This document shows, piece after piece, positions 18,192 through 27,462 of a stretch of 53,339 bases of DNA. The notes under the pieces were generated by a model, which was given only the letters and a program-made list of their open reading frames with translations, had not been told where the DNA came from and ran no database searches. How positions within the stretch are numbered: position 1 is the first letter of the stretch; every line of letters starts with the position of its first letter. The DNA lies in contig CAVQMB010000041.1 of NCBI GenBank assembly GCA_963713445.1, positions 1 to 53,339 on the forward strand. Direction: 5' to 3'. Made by a program: the position numbers and the translations under genes. The DNA comes from CAVQMB01 sp963713445 (GTDB taxonomy: Bacteria; Pseudomonadota; Gammaproteobacteria; Competibacterales; Competibacteraceae).

Positions 18192-18982
18192 AGATAGTCA
18201 CCTAGCGTAGGCTTGAGCGCGCGAAAAGTCAGCCAGCCACCGCCACCAAGGAGCACTGTCCAGAACACCAGCGACAGCGAAGTTCCGATGCCGATCGGCA
18301 TGCCCAGAAACAACCAATGATAAGCTTCTACCAGCCCCGTGAAGGGATTCATAAGAAAAAGGGGATGATACCGCGGTGGGATCAGACTGCGCGCGTAAAG
18401 AATCGGCGCCGAGTAAAATACGAACTGAAGTAGTACCGGCACCACCTGTAGAATATCCCTGACATGAACACTCACAATGGCGAGTGCGCAGCCCAGGCCG
18501 AAAGTCATTATAAGTTGACAGAGCAATACCAACGGAAAAGCAAGTAAACGCCAACTTAGGAGATGGTTGTAAACCATCAGGATCAACAGCACCACGGTAC
18601 CCACTGCCTGGGTCAAAAGGCTACTGACAATAGCGGTAGCCGGTAGCACATCAATTGGGAAGACGATTTTCTGAAGAAACTGCTCCTGACCCGCCAGCGC
18701 ACCCGTTGAGCGCGTCAACCCATCCGCGATACTCAGCCACGGCATCATGCCAGCCAAAAGATATAGAAAGTACCCCTGCCTGCTGGCCAGTTCAGGCACA
18801 CGTACTTGTAACACCAGCGCGAACACAACGTAAAACAGCAAGACCGTGCTTAGTGGCAGCAAAAGTGCCCATAGGAAGCCGCCTGCAGACCCAGCGTAAC
18901 GGATCTTGATATCCCGCTTCAGCCACAACCAAAACAGGAAACCATGCTGATACCAGCCCCGCAACAAACGCGTATCGTGCAT
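18188..18982 (-). CDS. wzm: Polysaccharide ABC exporter permease (Wzm)
   Basis: 264 residues with about six membrane spans, ABC-2 type. The start is the ATG at 18982, one base after the glycosyltransferase stop; a longer frame exists upstream but would overlap that gene by 50 bases. The sequence has LKRDIKIRYAGSAGGFLWAL, the amphipathic helix typical of Wzm/KpsM, and NPFTGLVEAYHWLFLG near the end. It forms the channel half of the exporter with Wzt in the inner membrane. The reading frame is whole and codon use matches neighbours. Confidence 0.92.
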   Translation of the reverse strand: MHDTRLLRGWYQHGFLFWLWLKRDIKIRYAGSAGGFLWALLLPLSTVLLFYVVFALVLQVRVPELASRQGYFLYLLAGMMPWLSIADGLTRSTGALAGQEQFLQKIVFPIDVLPATAIVSSLLTQAVGTVVLLILMVYNHLLSWRLLAFPLVLLCQLIMTFGLGCALAIVSVHVRDILQVVPVLLQFVFYSAPILYARSLIPPRYHPLFLMNPFTGLVEAYHWLFLGMPIGIGTSLSLVFWTVLLGGGGWLTFRALKPTLGDYL

Positions 18983-18983
18983 C

Positions 18984-20243
18984 TCAGCACATCCGGATTT
19001 GTTCGAGATAACCGTGAACCCGGCGCGCTTCACTCGCCCAATCAGTGGACCTTGCGAATGACAAACCGTTGCTGCGAAGCCGTCCCCGAAGCGCTGGATC
19101 GCCTAGCAACCGAAGCAATGCATTGGCCAGACCATCAGGCGTGGCATCCGCCAGCAGGGCATTCTCCTCATGGATTAACTGCCATTCGACATTCTTACCA
19201 CGATTCGAAACGACCGGACATCCGCAAGCCATAAGTTCAAGTGGCAAAAGAGAGAGATTAGTTAGCGACAAGACCAATGCGCAATCACATCTGCTATAAA
19301 GCTCAGGCAATTGGTGTGGCGGCACAACGCCCGCGCTGACGTGTGGAAACGGCAAATAGTAGCCTGTTGTGTCCCACCCAGCCAACACGAACTCCACATC
19401 CGAGCGCACCGCATGAACTAAACCAAGCGTCAAGAGCCCAAGTTCGAAACCTCGCCGCGGCGTTACATTGCGGGCGTAAAAAAAGACGCGCATTGGCCCT
19501 GATCTGCGAGGTCGTGGTTGGTGGTGTGCCTTGTCATATGAAAACCCGAACGAATAGGCTTGCAAGCCGTATCGATTGCGCATTAGCTCCGCCAGCCATT
19601 CCCCAGCAGTTAGAGCTGTGAACCCGAAACGATAGGTGGCCTCAGCGAATATCCAGTGACTACTTTGAGGAAAGAAATCAGGTTCGAAGTCCTGAATAAA
19701 GTAGAGTTTGTATCGAGTGGCTGGAAAACGCCTCACGACATACGCCGTCTCCCAGGACGTCGCAACGGTAAACTCAGCGGGTTGCAGAGATTCGTCACCG
19801 AGCGCCACGGGCGCCCGGAGCGGTTGAAAATGCCGCCGTATCAGACGCCTTACCTGCCGCGGATCCCGATATTGCGTGGGCCCCGTCAGGACCAACTGGC
19901 AGTGGTATCCGAGACGCTCCAGATGCCAGATCATTCGGAATATTGTCATGTGCCCGCCACTACCGACCTCGAAATGCGGTATGACCCAGTTCATCGAACG
20001 TGCAGCGTAGCGCTTCGGCACCGGGACATCGATGGGTGGCGCTGTAACAAACCCATAAAAACCGATTACATCGTTGCCGGTCGAAGTGGCGGGAGAACCG
20101 CCCAGCATGCGAGCTACCCGGCGGGCGAGATAGCGTAGCGCGCCCCAGGCACCAAGATGCCTGAATAGGAGCGGTAGCTTGCGACCGTACACACGAAGCC
20201 TAAACCAAGCAATTCCGAGTGTACCAACACCGGATGTTTCCAT
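18984..20243 (-). CDS. GT-B glycosyltransferase, WsaF-like rhamnosyltransferase
   Basis: 419 residues from an ATG at 20243, preceded by AGGT and 11 bases after the previous stop. The centre has NWVIPHFEVGSGGHMTIFRM, characteristic of WsaF-family transferases, and the C-terminal Rossmann half has LSLLPLELMACGCPVVSN with the conserved Glu of family 4-like enzymes. WsaF transfers rhamnose from dTDP-beta-L-rhamnose; the rml genes upstream in the same string supply that donor. Cytoplasmic, no signal peptide. Sugar donor is inferred from family and context. Confidence 0.85.
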   Translation of the reverse strand: METSGVGTLGIAWFRLRVYGRKLPLLFRHLGAWGALRYLARRVARMLGGSPATSTGNDVIGFYGFVTAPPIDVPVPKRYAARSMNWVIPHFEVGSGGHMTIFRMIWHLERLGYHCQLVLTGPTQYRDPRQVRRLIRRHFQPLRAPVALGDESLQPAEFTVATSWETAYVVRRFPATRYKLYFIQDFEPDFFPQSSHWIFAEATYRFGFTALTAGEWLAELMRNRYGLQAYSFGFSYDKAHHQPRPRRSGPMRVFFYARNVTPRRGFELGLLTLGLVHAVRSDVEFVLAGWDTTGYYLPFPHVSAGVVPPHQLPELYSRCDCALVLSLTNLSLLPLELMACGCPVVSNRGKNVEWQLIHEENALLADATPDGLANALLRLLGDPALRGRLRSNGLSFARSTDWASEARRVHGYLEQIRMC

Positions 20244-20254
20244 TAGCAGACCTG

Positions 20255-21226
20255 TCAAGATCTCTGCAGAGCGCGATCTCGTGACAAGTGCCCAACTAGC
20301 CAACGTGGCAGATGCCGCTTGCGCCCACCCATGTAAAGACCACTTAACCGCGCTAAATTGACGATGGGTGCACGCAATAGGTGGTGGCGACGACGCGCCG
20401 GTGGACAATCAATGGCATCATGTATCCAATGCCAATCACGTTTCGTCAGCAACGCTGCGTGTTTTGCCAAATGTGTAAGCGTAGGTACTTGCTGGTATCC
20501 GAATAAATCATGCAACGCGCTAGCCTCATCGAATGCACGCCGATAACTTTCCCACCCGCCAAAACAGTGTGAGTGGAATACGCATGCATCAGGAGCATAC
20601 GCTTTACCGTATCCAGCCTCTATCACCATTTTGGCCCACAGTTGGTCTTCGGCAAAGGATACTTCCGGCAGCGGTATTCGTTCCCAGATAGAACGTCGCA
20701 GACAAGCGTTATTGCTCGAAAAAAAATGAAGAAACTGACGATATCCAGGATTTTGATGATAATGCTCAGAATCTTCAATCCGTACCACATTGGCCACATC
20801 ACCAAAACCATTGAAAAATTCCCTAAGTTCGCGCTCCGCCACTGGTCCACTGCTCGGATAAGCAATGTGACGACCGAAAGCACCGGCCGTATCTATATCA
20901 GTTTGTGCGGCGGCCACCAAGCACTGCAACCAGTGCTTATCGGTTGGCAACGCATCCTGGGTTAAAAAAACAATGAATTCTCCGTCGGTAAGCTGTGCGC
21001 CCAGGTTCCGGGTGCGACCATGCCCGAAGTCTGTCGGCTTAATTTCGTGTAATCGCACACCGCGCTGTCTTACCTTAGCCTGCGATCCGTCCTGGGAGCC
21101 AGAATCAATGACCAGCACTTCGAACGGCCAGCTGGTTTGCTGAGCCAGCACGGCATCCAGCACCTGTCCCAGCAGGGCGCCGCCGTTCTTGACGGGAATA
21201 ATTACCGAGGCTCTAGGCTGAACCAT
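20255..21226 (-). CDS. Family 2 glycosyltransferase, rhamnosyltransferase-like
   Basis: About 323 residues from ATG 21226; a TTG at 21235 closer to GGAAGG is an alternative. GT-A signs: ASVIIPVKNGGALL, VLVIDSGSQDGS, FLTQDALPTDKHW (metal site) and SFAEDQLWAKMVIEAG with the catalytic acid. The FGHGRTRNLGA segment is typical of the rhamnosyltransferase group of GT2. It starts 27 bases after the gspD stop on the same strand with no terminator between, so the glycan genes appear to be transcribed with the secretion operon. Likely adds rhamnose or a similar deoxysugar to the lipid-linked chain. Confidence 0.85.
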   Translation of the reverse strand: MVQPRASVIIPVKNGGALLGQVLDAVLAQQTSWPFEVLVIDSGSQDGSQAKVRQRGVRLHEIKPTDFGHGRTRNLGAQLTDGEFIVFLTQDALPTDKHWLQCLVAAAQTDIDTAGAFGRHIAYPSSGPVAERELREFFNGFGDVANVVRIEDSEHYHQNPGYRQFLHFFSSNNACLRRSIWERIPLPEVSFAEDQLWAKMVIEAGYGKAYAPDACVFHSHCFGGWESYRRAFDEASALHDLFGYQQVPTLTHLAKHAALLTKRDWHWIHDAIDCPPARRRHHLLRAPIVNLARLSGLYMGGRKRHLPRWLVGHLSRDRALQRS

Positions 21227-21253
21227 TAGGGCCAATATCCTTCCGCGTAGAGG

Positions 21254-23569
21254 TCACTTTGGAGCCGCAAAACCCGGCTTCTTGAGGGGCGCTTTCCAGG
21301 GATCCTCCACAGGTACGATGCCTTTCATGCGTTGCTTTATCTCGTTGGCAACCTGCGCAGCCTCCTCATTGTTCTGCATAACAATCGGCGTCAACAATAC
21401 CACCAGTTCGGTACGATCGAAGTGCTTGTTCTTGTTGCCAAACAACGCGCCGATTACCGGCAGCTTATAAAGTCCTGGGATTCCGCCACTGGAATTGGTC
21501 TGATTCTGCTTGATCAATCCCCCCAGGACGATGGTCTGACCGCTCTGGACAGCCACCTTGCTGCTGATCTTTCGGGCAAGGAACGTCGTCTGCTTGGTGG
21601 CCGGGTCGACTGGCCCAACGTCAGTTACATCCTGACTGATGTTGAGAGTAACCTGACCGCTAGCGTTGACTTTTGGTGTTACGTCCAGGATGACCCCGGT
21701 GTTTTTGTACTCGTACGATTGCACCGGATTGGTAGAATTGTTGTTTACGTAAGTGGTCTGACTAAGAATCGGTTGTTGAGTACCCACCTGGATCTTGGCT
21801 TCCTGATTATCCAGCACCATCAGTTGTGGCGAAGACAGAACCTTGATCTTTGATTCCTGCGCCAGCACATTGAGCAATGCCCTCACCACTCCGGCCGAAT
21901 CGCTGATCGCATAACTGAAATTGTTGCCAACTGCGTTGGCCAACTGGGTATTGATCGGAAGGTTTAGCGAACCTGTGCCTTGGTAACTACCGCCAATGTT
22001 GTTGTTCTTGAACCACCATTCCAGGCCGTATCTCAAATCGCCTGACAGGGTCACCTCAGCTATCGTGGCCTCGATCAATACCTGACGTTTGGGAACATCA
22101 ATTTGCCGTAGGGCGTCAAGAATCTTGTTGTACTGCTGACTGCTGCTCCACACCAGGATGGCATTGTTGGTGGTATCGGCAATAATCTTGACATCTTTTC
22201 CAAGTACATCGCCATTGGACGATTTTCCACCTTTCGCACCACCCACATTCACCACGGACGACCCGCTGCCCCCCCCCAGCTGAACGGTACCATTGCCGCC
22301 CTTAGCCGGAGCCTTTTGGTCCTTCTTAGTGGCCTGCATGGCAGCCAGGTTGATGCTGCTGGTGGCACCCAGTGAGCCCGAGTTTGTGCCGCTCATCGCA
22401 TTACTGGAAGATGAGATCTGAGTCGGCTGCAGCCCCGGCGCCACCCTGCCGGAGTTGGACTTCGATGACCCGACCGTGCTGCTCTTGGTACCGAAAACCT
22501 GACTTAGGACCGATGCCAGGTAGTCTGCGTCGCCGTTTTGTACGTGATAGACAAACAACCGCTCACCACCGTTGTTGTCGAGACGTTCGATCCAGGTGGT
22601 GACCTCCTTGAGGTATTCTGGCTGCGGCGTGATGACCAGCAGCGAATTCAGCCGGCTTATTGGCACAAACCGGAACATCCCAGCAAACGGGAGTTTCGAT
22701 TTGGGGCCAAACAGTTTGTCCAACTGATCTGCCATATCCTGCGCATCAATGTTCTGCAGCGGGTACATGCCGATCGACATCCCCTTGATCCAGTTGACGT
22801 CGAACGTCGCGATAGTCTCCTGCAGATACTTCAGTTCCTGTTGCGTGCCTCCGAGAATAAGCAGGTTGCGTACCGGATCGACCAGCAATATGCCGCCCTT
22901 GGGTGCGAACGGCTTGAGGATCTGAGCCATCTCGGTCGCACTGATGTAGCGCAGCGGAAAGATGCGGACACTGTATCCGGGCCCGTGTGCCGCTCCGCTC
23001 GCCTGCGGTGCCATGTTCCCGGCAACCGCCTTGGACAGCGGAACGACATGATAGACACCGTTGTCGTGGATTAGCGTCGCGCCCACCTGACGCAGTAGCG
23101 TCTCGAGGGCCGGCAGCAACATATTCTTGGGTAAAGGCCGGCTGGTCTGCACCGTCACCTGGCCGTGTACGGCCGGATCAAGAATGTAGTCTTCGCCCAG
23201 GGTATCGAAAACGACCTTGACGACGTCCCGAATATCGGCTTGCTCGAAATTCAGCGTCACGTCGCCCTTCGAAGTCTGCTGGGTCAGGGACTGGGAAGCC
23301 GCTTTCGAATTGATGAACTTGCCGTCGCCACGAATAATGATCGGCTTCTTGAGCGCTTTCGATGAATTCTGAGGGAGCGACTGACCGGTCAGATCGGGGG
23401 CGCTGTGATAGGCCGATGCGCGCACTTGCTGCTGCACCTTAGCAGCCAAGGAGGTGGCGGCTGGCGCGTGGTTCCTCTCGCTGCCCATGGTTGCACATCC
23501 ACCGAGAATAACCACGAGCACGAGACTTATAATTTGAAACACTAGCCGCTTATACAAAATAGCCCCCAT
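21254..23569 (-). CDS. gspD: Type II secretion outer-membrane secretin, lipoprotein form (GspD/XpsD)
   Basis: 771 residues. Signal peptide ends in a lipobox LGGC (Cys25), so it is a lipoprotein, as XpsD of Xanthomonas is. N0 domain about 102-178, N1-N3 domains about 198-480, secretin barrel about 490-735 with VLSSPQLMVLDNQEAKIQVG and VQSGQTIVLGGLI. Within N3 there is a Ser/Gly/Lys/Asn-rich low-complexity insert (about 362-455). It forms the gated outer-membrane channel. Being last of the E-to-D order matches xps clusters. It starts 36 bases after the extended gspN frame or 142 after the annotated stop. Confidence 0.95.
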   Translation of the reverse strand: MGAILYKRLVFQIISLVLVVILGGCATMGSERNHAPAATSLAAKVQQQVRASAYHSAPDLTGQSLPQNSSKALKKPIIIRGDGKFINSKAASQSLTQQTSKGDVTLNFEQADIRDVVKVVFDTLGEDYILDPAVHGQVTVQTSRPLPKNMLLPALETLLRQVGATLIHDNGVYHVVPLSKAVAGNMAPQASGAAHGPGYSVRIFPLRYISATEMAQILKPFAPKGGILLVDPVRNLLILGGTQQELKYLQETIATFDVNWIKGMSIGMYPLQNIDAQDMADQLDKLFGPKSKLPFAGMFRFVPISRLNSLLVITPQPEYLKEVTTWIERLDNNGGERLFVYHVQNGDADYLASVLSQVFGTKSSTVGSSKSNSGRVAPGLQPTQISSSSNAMSGTNSGSLGATSSINLAAMQATKKDQKAPAKGGNGTVQLGGGSGSSVVNVGGAKGGKSSNGDVLGKDVKIIADTTNNAILVWSSSQQYNKILDALRQIDVPKRQVLIEATIAEVTLSGDLRYGLEWWFKNNNIGGSYQGTGSLNLPINTQLANAVGNNFSYAISDSAGVVRALLNVLAQESKIKVLSSPQLMVLDNQEAKIQVGTQQPILSQTTYVNNNSTNPVQSYEYKNTGVILDVTPKVNASGQVTLNISQDVTDVGPVDPATKQTTFLARKISSKVAVQSGQTIVLGGLIKQNQTNSSGGIPGLYKLPVIGALFGNKNKHFDRTELVVLLTPIVMQNNEEAAQVANEIKQRMKGIVPVEDPWKAPLKKPGFAAPK

Positions 23570-23711
23570 TGAATTCAGCCTTGGCCGACCCCCGTGTTCT
23601 CAACGTCAGCCCGCCTTGCGCTGGCGGAGACGCTGTCGGCGCCGCTCTTGGATAGCCCGTGTCGAATCTCCGGCACGTCTAGTATGGGCCGGTAGGTGTG
23701 ATTTGGTCTGA

Positions 23712-24203
23712 TTACGCAGCAACTGCAGCGTCCTGGATTTCCCCCCGCCGCAGGGTAACACTTTCGGCTGCCACCTGTTCCAGTTGCCAGTCCGCAACCT
23801 CTTCGCCGATATTTACTCGGCTCACCTTATGGGTCTTATCGTTCCGGATCAATGCCACCTTGGCGTCACTTGTTAAGAAAACACCCATCAACGTCAACTT
23901 GACGTCGGGTGCTGGAGCGGGAGCGGGTGGCTTGGCTTTCGGTGCCGCAGGCAAGGGTCGGCGGTCCGGATAAAACAGCGGTTGGTCGATAATAGCGTGG
24001 TAATGGCCCAAAGCATTAACCGTTATCTGCGCAGGTTTATTAACGTCTATACTGTGATCAGCCATCTTTTGTGCTACTGCCACATCGTCCGCCAAATAGC
24101 TTATCTTCGGCGACTCAAGATACTGAATGACAATGCTCGCCACTAAGCCCAGCAAGATCAGCAGAAGTATCAGATTGGTCCGGACATGCGATCGAATCTG
24201 CAT
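23712..24203 (-). CDS. gspN: T2SS inner-membrane HR-domain protein (XpsN, GspC-like), C-terminus frameshifted at a G6 tract
   Basis: 163 residues as read; start overlaps the gspM stop by one base (TGATG). One membrane helix (about 8-27), a Pro/Ala linker, then the HR domain (LTLMGVFLTSDAKVALIR...VNIGEEVADWQLEQV). In Xps systems XpsN takes the place of GspC, linking the inner-membrane platform to secretin. After LRRG the frame runs out at once (EIQDAAVAA). Removing one G from the GGGGGG at about 23742-23747 instead gives LRRGKSRTLQLLR and a basic tail to a stop at 23606, which fits the usual VLRRG-(x)-RTL-L ending of the family. So the functional product probably uses the other frame. Confidence 0.82.
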   Translation of the reverse strand: MQIRSHVRTNLILLLILLGLVASIVIQYLESPKISYLADDVAVAQKMADHSIDVNKPAQITVNALGHYHAIIDQPLFYPDRRPLPAAPKAKPPAPAPAPDVKLTLMGVFLTSDAKVALIRNDKTHKVSRVNIGEEVADWQLEQVAAESVTLRRGEIQDAAVAA

Positions 24204-24814
24204 CAGGAGCCTTTTTTACGCATGTAACCGTGCACTTCGAACCCCGTCAGCAACTGGATGTCGGTATGATAAGGCTTCTTGGGGCGAATGATTCGACCGC
24301 CTGCACCTCGGCGTACTGGATTCCGACGGCGGATTACCCGCGAACGCACCGACACATTATTGATGAACAGCATCGGCGGCTTACTTTCCAGGTCATAGAA
24401 GGTTTTCTGGAGCGTTTCGATATCTCCTGTTAGTTGTATCCGCACCGCCACCCGGGTAAATCCGTGATCTTTAGTGGCCGGTAAAATCTGGCTGCTGTTC
24501 AAGCTGCCACCACTCGCCTGGACGATCTGACTGACACGCTGCTGCAACGCTGTTGCTGCCAGCGGAGGAGCATTCTGGGGTAGATAGTACTCGCTAGCAA
24601 GATTGTCTTTGCGCGCTTTGGCCAATTCTTTGGCGATAGCGGACTGTTTCGCCAATAGCGTCTGATAGTGAGCCAACCGGGACTCCAACTGCGCTAGCGT
24701 GTTGCTGTAAAGTCGATAGCGACCCAACCAAACTGTTTTGAACACCTGATAACCGGCGGCTCCAATAAGCAGCACCAACAGCAAGGCGACAAGGCGATGC
24801 GCACTCTCTGACAT
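24203..24814 (-). CDS. gspM: T2SS assembly platform protein GspM (XpsM)
   Basis: 203 residues. One N-terminal membrane helix (about 9-27), a coiled-coil region (LESRLAHYQTLLAKQSAIAK) and a ferredoxin-like periplasmic domain. The tail is basic. In the T2SS it dimerises with GspL in the inner membrane. Its start overlaps the gspL stop and its stop overlaps the gspN start, so translation is coupled. Length is somewhat longer than enterobacterial GspM, as in the Xps branch. Confidence 0.88.
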   Translation of the reverse strand: MSESAHRLVALLLVLLIGAAGYQVFKTVWLGRYRLYSNTLAQLESRLAHYQTLLAKQSAIAKELAKARKDNLASEYYLPQNAPPLAATALQQRVSQIVQASGGSLNSSQILPATKDHGFTRVAVRIQLTGDIETLQKTFYDLESKPPMLFINNVSVRSRVIRRRNPVRRGAGGRIIRPKKPYHTDIQLLTGFEVHGYMRKKGS

Positions 24815-25917
24815 CAGTTATCCATCGCTTTTTTGGTCGCTGGGCCGACGATCTGTGCCGTCAGATAGAAACGATCCTCCCCGCTTCTAGGGTCACGGGT
24901 GATCGGAGACTGAAAGGTCGCACCCTCAAACAGGGGAGACTTTTCGATCAGCGGCAACAGTGCACTGGCCTCTTTCGACCGGCCATGCAATTCTATTCGG
25001 TTACCCCGTACTGCAAACTGCTCAACCCATGTGTTGTCAGGTATTACCTGTGTCAATTCCTCAATCACGTTTATCAGCTTGGGTTCCTCACGCCGCTTAT
25101 CAGGCAGGAAGTGCGCCAGTTCAACAGCGGTAGCAAGTTCGCGTCGCAACCTGGCTACCTTCTGGGCACGTTGTTGCGCCATGTTGACCTGGGGGATCAA
25201 CGCCAGCACCAGGCTGCGTTGCTGCCACAACGGCAAGGCTGCCAACGTTGCTGCACTCACCAGTACGAGGATCGTCAGTAACCAGCGGAGGCGCCGCGAT
25301 AAGCTTATACGACGCGGGCGCAGATCCGGCGGTAGCAAATTACAGTCAGCGCGGTCGCCCCGCACTGTCACGCGGTCAGGTATCAGGCCACTACTGCGCA
25401 ACTCGTCAAGCATGGGGTCAAGCACCGATCGCAACACCATGACAAATTGGACACTAATGCTGCGAGTGGCTGGCTGCTGCGCAAGCAATCCGGCATCGTA
25501 GTAGATCTGTTGAGGCGGGAACGGCGTCAACCGGTCCAGTTCAAATCCGATTACTTGGCGCAGGTTCTTTACCGCTGCCTGTGGCAACGTAATCACCTGG
25601 GCTAAGGCCTCATCTGCTCCCAGCTGCAGAACGACTTCCCGGTCCTGGACCTTGGGCAGGTCGGGCAAGCTGGCACCCAACAAGGCTCGTGGGTAGCGCG
25701 CCAGTTCCTGCCGGTCCCCTGCATCCTGTGTGCAGATGACCACTTCACTTGACACCACTTCAAGCAGCAGGCGTGGCGGTGGCGCATCGAGGCGCTGGCG
25801 CAGCGGCAACGGCAGCCAGAGCAGAAGACCATTGCGCCACCAGCGCAAAAATTCCGCGGGATTCAGATAGGGGCTCAGTGATCTGATCGCCGAAAAATAC
25901 TGTCGAGTGGCTGCCAT
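24814..25917 (-). CDS. gspL: T2SS inner-membrane protein GspL (XpsL)
   Basis: 367 residues: a PilM-like cytoplasmic domain (about 50-205), one membrane helix (about 213-232), and a PilN-like periplasmic part with coiled coil (QQRAQKVARLRRELATAV). The cytoplasmic domain recruits the ATPase GspE to the membrane. The segment VIGFELDRLTPFPPQQIYYD is a family hallmark. ATG start four bases after the gspK stop. Confidence 0.9.
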   Translation of the reverse strand: MAATRQYFSAIRSLSPYLNPAEFLRWWRNGLLLWLPLPLRQRLDAPPPRLLLEVVSSEVVICTQDAGDRQELARYPRALLGASLPDLPKVQDREVVLQLGADEALAQVITLPQAAVKNLRQVIGFELDRLTPFPPQQIYYDAGLLAQQPATRSISVQFVMVLRSVLDPMLDELRSSGLIPDRVTVRGDRADCNLLPPDLRPRRISLSRRLRWLLTILVLVSAATLAALPLWQQRSLVLALIPQVNMAQQRAQKVARLRRELATAVELAHFLPDKRREEPKLINVIEELTQVIPDNTWVEQFAVRGNRIELHGRSKEASALLPLIEKSPLFEGATFQSPITRDPRSGEDRFYLTAQIVGPATKKAMDN

Positions 25918-25921
25918 GATG

Positions 25922-26839
25922 CTACTTTAGTGTTGCCCGCGAACTATGATCAGACTGTCCTCCCTCACGCCAGGCATTGACATGGAAGGCCTCGTTCGCC
26001 CGCCGTCGTCCGCTAATCACGGCTGTAACATGAGTCGGCAACGCATTAGCCGGACGCGCCACAACATTGACGTCATACGCGAGCCCGCTCACCGTGGATA
26101 CATAGGCACTGTTGACCGTCAACGGAGGTGGTGCCTGATCATTCCTGTCATGCTCAACGCGCTGGCGGACAAAATTCGCGATGGTACCCTTATCTACGCC
26201 CGGAATGGCACGCAGGACTGCGACCGGCGCATAGGCTGGGTTTATGCCCGACTGGCGGGACAATACCGTAATCGCATCCTCGATACTGGCGTATAGCGAC
26301 ACCGTCATACCCATGACCTGCTGCAACTCCGTAATGCTGTCGAATGGTGCATTCTTGGGCCCGTAGCCAAGTCCGGCTTGCAAGTAATCGGCCCGCTCGG
26401 CCCCGTTAGCACGTTTCAAATCGTCTGGGTCACGAAAATCTTCAATCCGGTCCACCATCGCCTGCGCCTGATCCTGATTCAACCCACCGGCGGTCATCAA
26501 CAGACGCTGCAGCAGTTTTGGGTTAGCCTTATTGATATCGATCAGGCCACTGACATCGCGCACGCTTATCTCCGCCGTACCCGAGCCGAAGCGCCAACGT
26601 CGTGGCGTACCGTCAGCGGGCCAGCGGTGAGTCGGATCACGTTGGACAAAGAGCCGATAAGCCGCATAGGCAATAGCTGCTTCGGCCAGCGCCCGTCCCC
26701 GGGCCCGATCAAGCGCATGAATGGTCAGGCTATTCTCCGTGTGCATGGTATATGCGAAGCTGGCAGCCATTACCGACAGCAGCATTACGACCCATAGCAC
26801 AATAACCAGAGCAATACCCTGCTGCCGTCTGGCACTCAT
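25922..26839 (-). CDS. gspK: T2SS minor pseudopilin GspK (XpsK)
   Basis: 305 residues from ATG 26839, three bases after the gspJ stop; a longer frame upstream would start inside gspJ. The prepilin site is QQG before IALVIVLWVVMLL, and position +5 is Ile rather than Glu, normal for GspK, which caps the pilus tip. The large globular part has helix-hairpin-helix-like repeats (LIDINKANPKLLQRLL and PVAVLRAIPGV). It would be processed by a prepilin peptidase encoded elsewhere; no gspO/pilD is in the window. Confidence 0.92.
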   Translation of the reverse strand: MSARRQQGIALVIVLWVVMLLSVMAASFAYTMHTENSLTIHALDRARGRALAEAAIAYAAYRLFVQRDPTHRWPADGTPRRWRFGSGTAEISVRDVSGLIDINKANPKLLQRLLMTAGGLNQDQAQAMVDRIEDFRDPDDLKRANGAERADYLQAGLGYGPKNAPFDSITELQQVMGMTVSLYASIEDAITVLSRQSGINPAYAPVAVLRAIPGVDKGTIANFVRQRVEHDRNDQAPPPLTVNSAYVSTVSGLAYDVNVVARPANALPTHVTAVISGRRRANEAFHVNAWREGGQSDHSSRATLK

Positions 26840-26841
26840 GG

Positions 26842-27462
26842 TCAATCCAACAGTCCAACGGTCAGCCTGGGCCACGACCGCCCTCCAACCGCCAGGGTGA
26901 TACGCACAAGTTCGGGACGTTGCTGGGTATTGTGCCAGCTATCGGTCCATACCGGTGGCTGCCCGCGCTGCTCACTGCCAAAATAGCTCACGGCGAAATC
27001 CGTTACATCACCGATTAGCGTCGTCTGGGCATTGGGATCATCTGATGCAAAGGCATCACCACCTTGGTTGTCCGGACGGTACATCCGCCAGCGCAACTGC
27101 AAGGCGGCGCCACCCGCCTGATCGACCTGGCGCAGCTGAATGAAATACAGTCCGCCGCGGCCCAGATACGTCATCAACGGCGCCACCCACGCGACTTGCC
27201 GGGGTTCACCCTCAAAGTCGATCACCCGCCCCTTGTCGGGGTCGCTACGGAACACGCTGACCGACTGGCGCAGGTGATCACGCAGGAACGACTCCACCAG
27301 ACGCATATCACCAACTCGCCCCGCATGCGCCAACCCAGTCTGCCAACTCCGGATACCGATATGCAGACCGCTATAGAGCACAACGATCAGAATCGCCAGC
27401 AGGCTCATGGCAATCAGCATCTCGAGCAATGTAAAGCCACCACCGTGGCGCCTCACCGTCAT
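26842..27462 (-). CDS. gspJ: T2SS minor pseudopilin GspJ
   Basis: 206 residues; ATG overlaps the gspI stop (ATGA). Type IV prepilin signal GG before FTLLEMLIAMSLLAILIVVL, with Glu at +5. The globular part includes SFLRDHLRQSVSVFR and YFIQLRQVDQ, typical of GspJ. It forms the pilus-tip complex with GspI and GspK in the periplasm. Confidence 0.92.
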   Translation of the reverse strand: MTVRRHGGGFTLLEMLIAMSLLAILIVVLYSGLHIGIRSWQTGLAHAGRVGDMRLVESFLRDHLRQSVSVFRSDPDKGRVIDFEGEPRQVAWVAPLMTYLGRGGLYFIQLRQVDQAGGAALQLRWRMYRPDNQGGDAFASDDPNAQTTLIGDVTDFAVSYFGSEQRGQPPVWTDSWHNTQQRPELVRITLAVGGRSWPRLTVGLLD

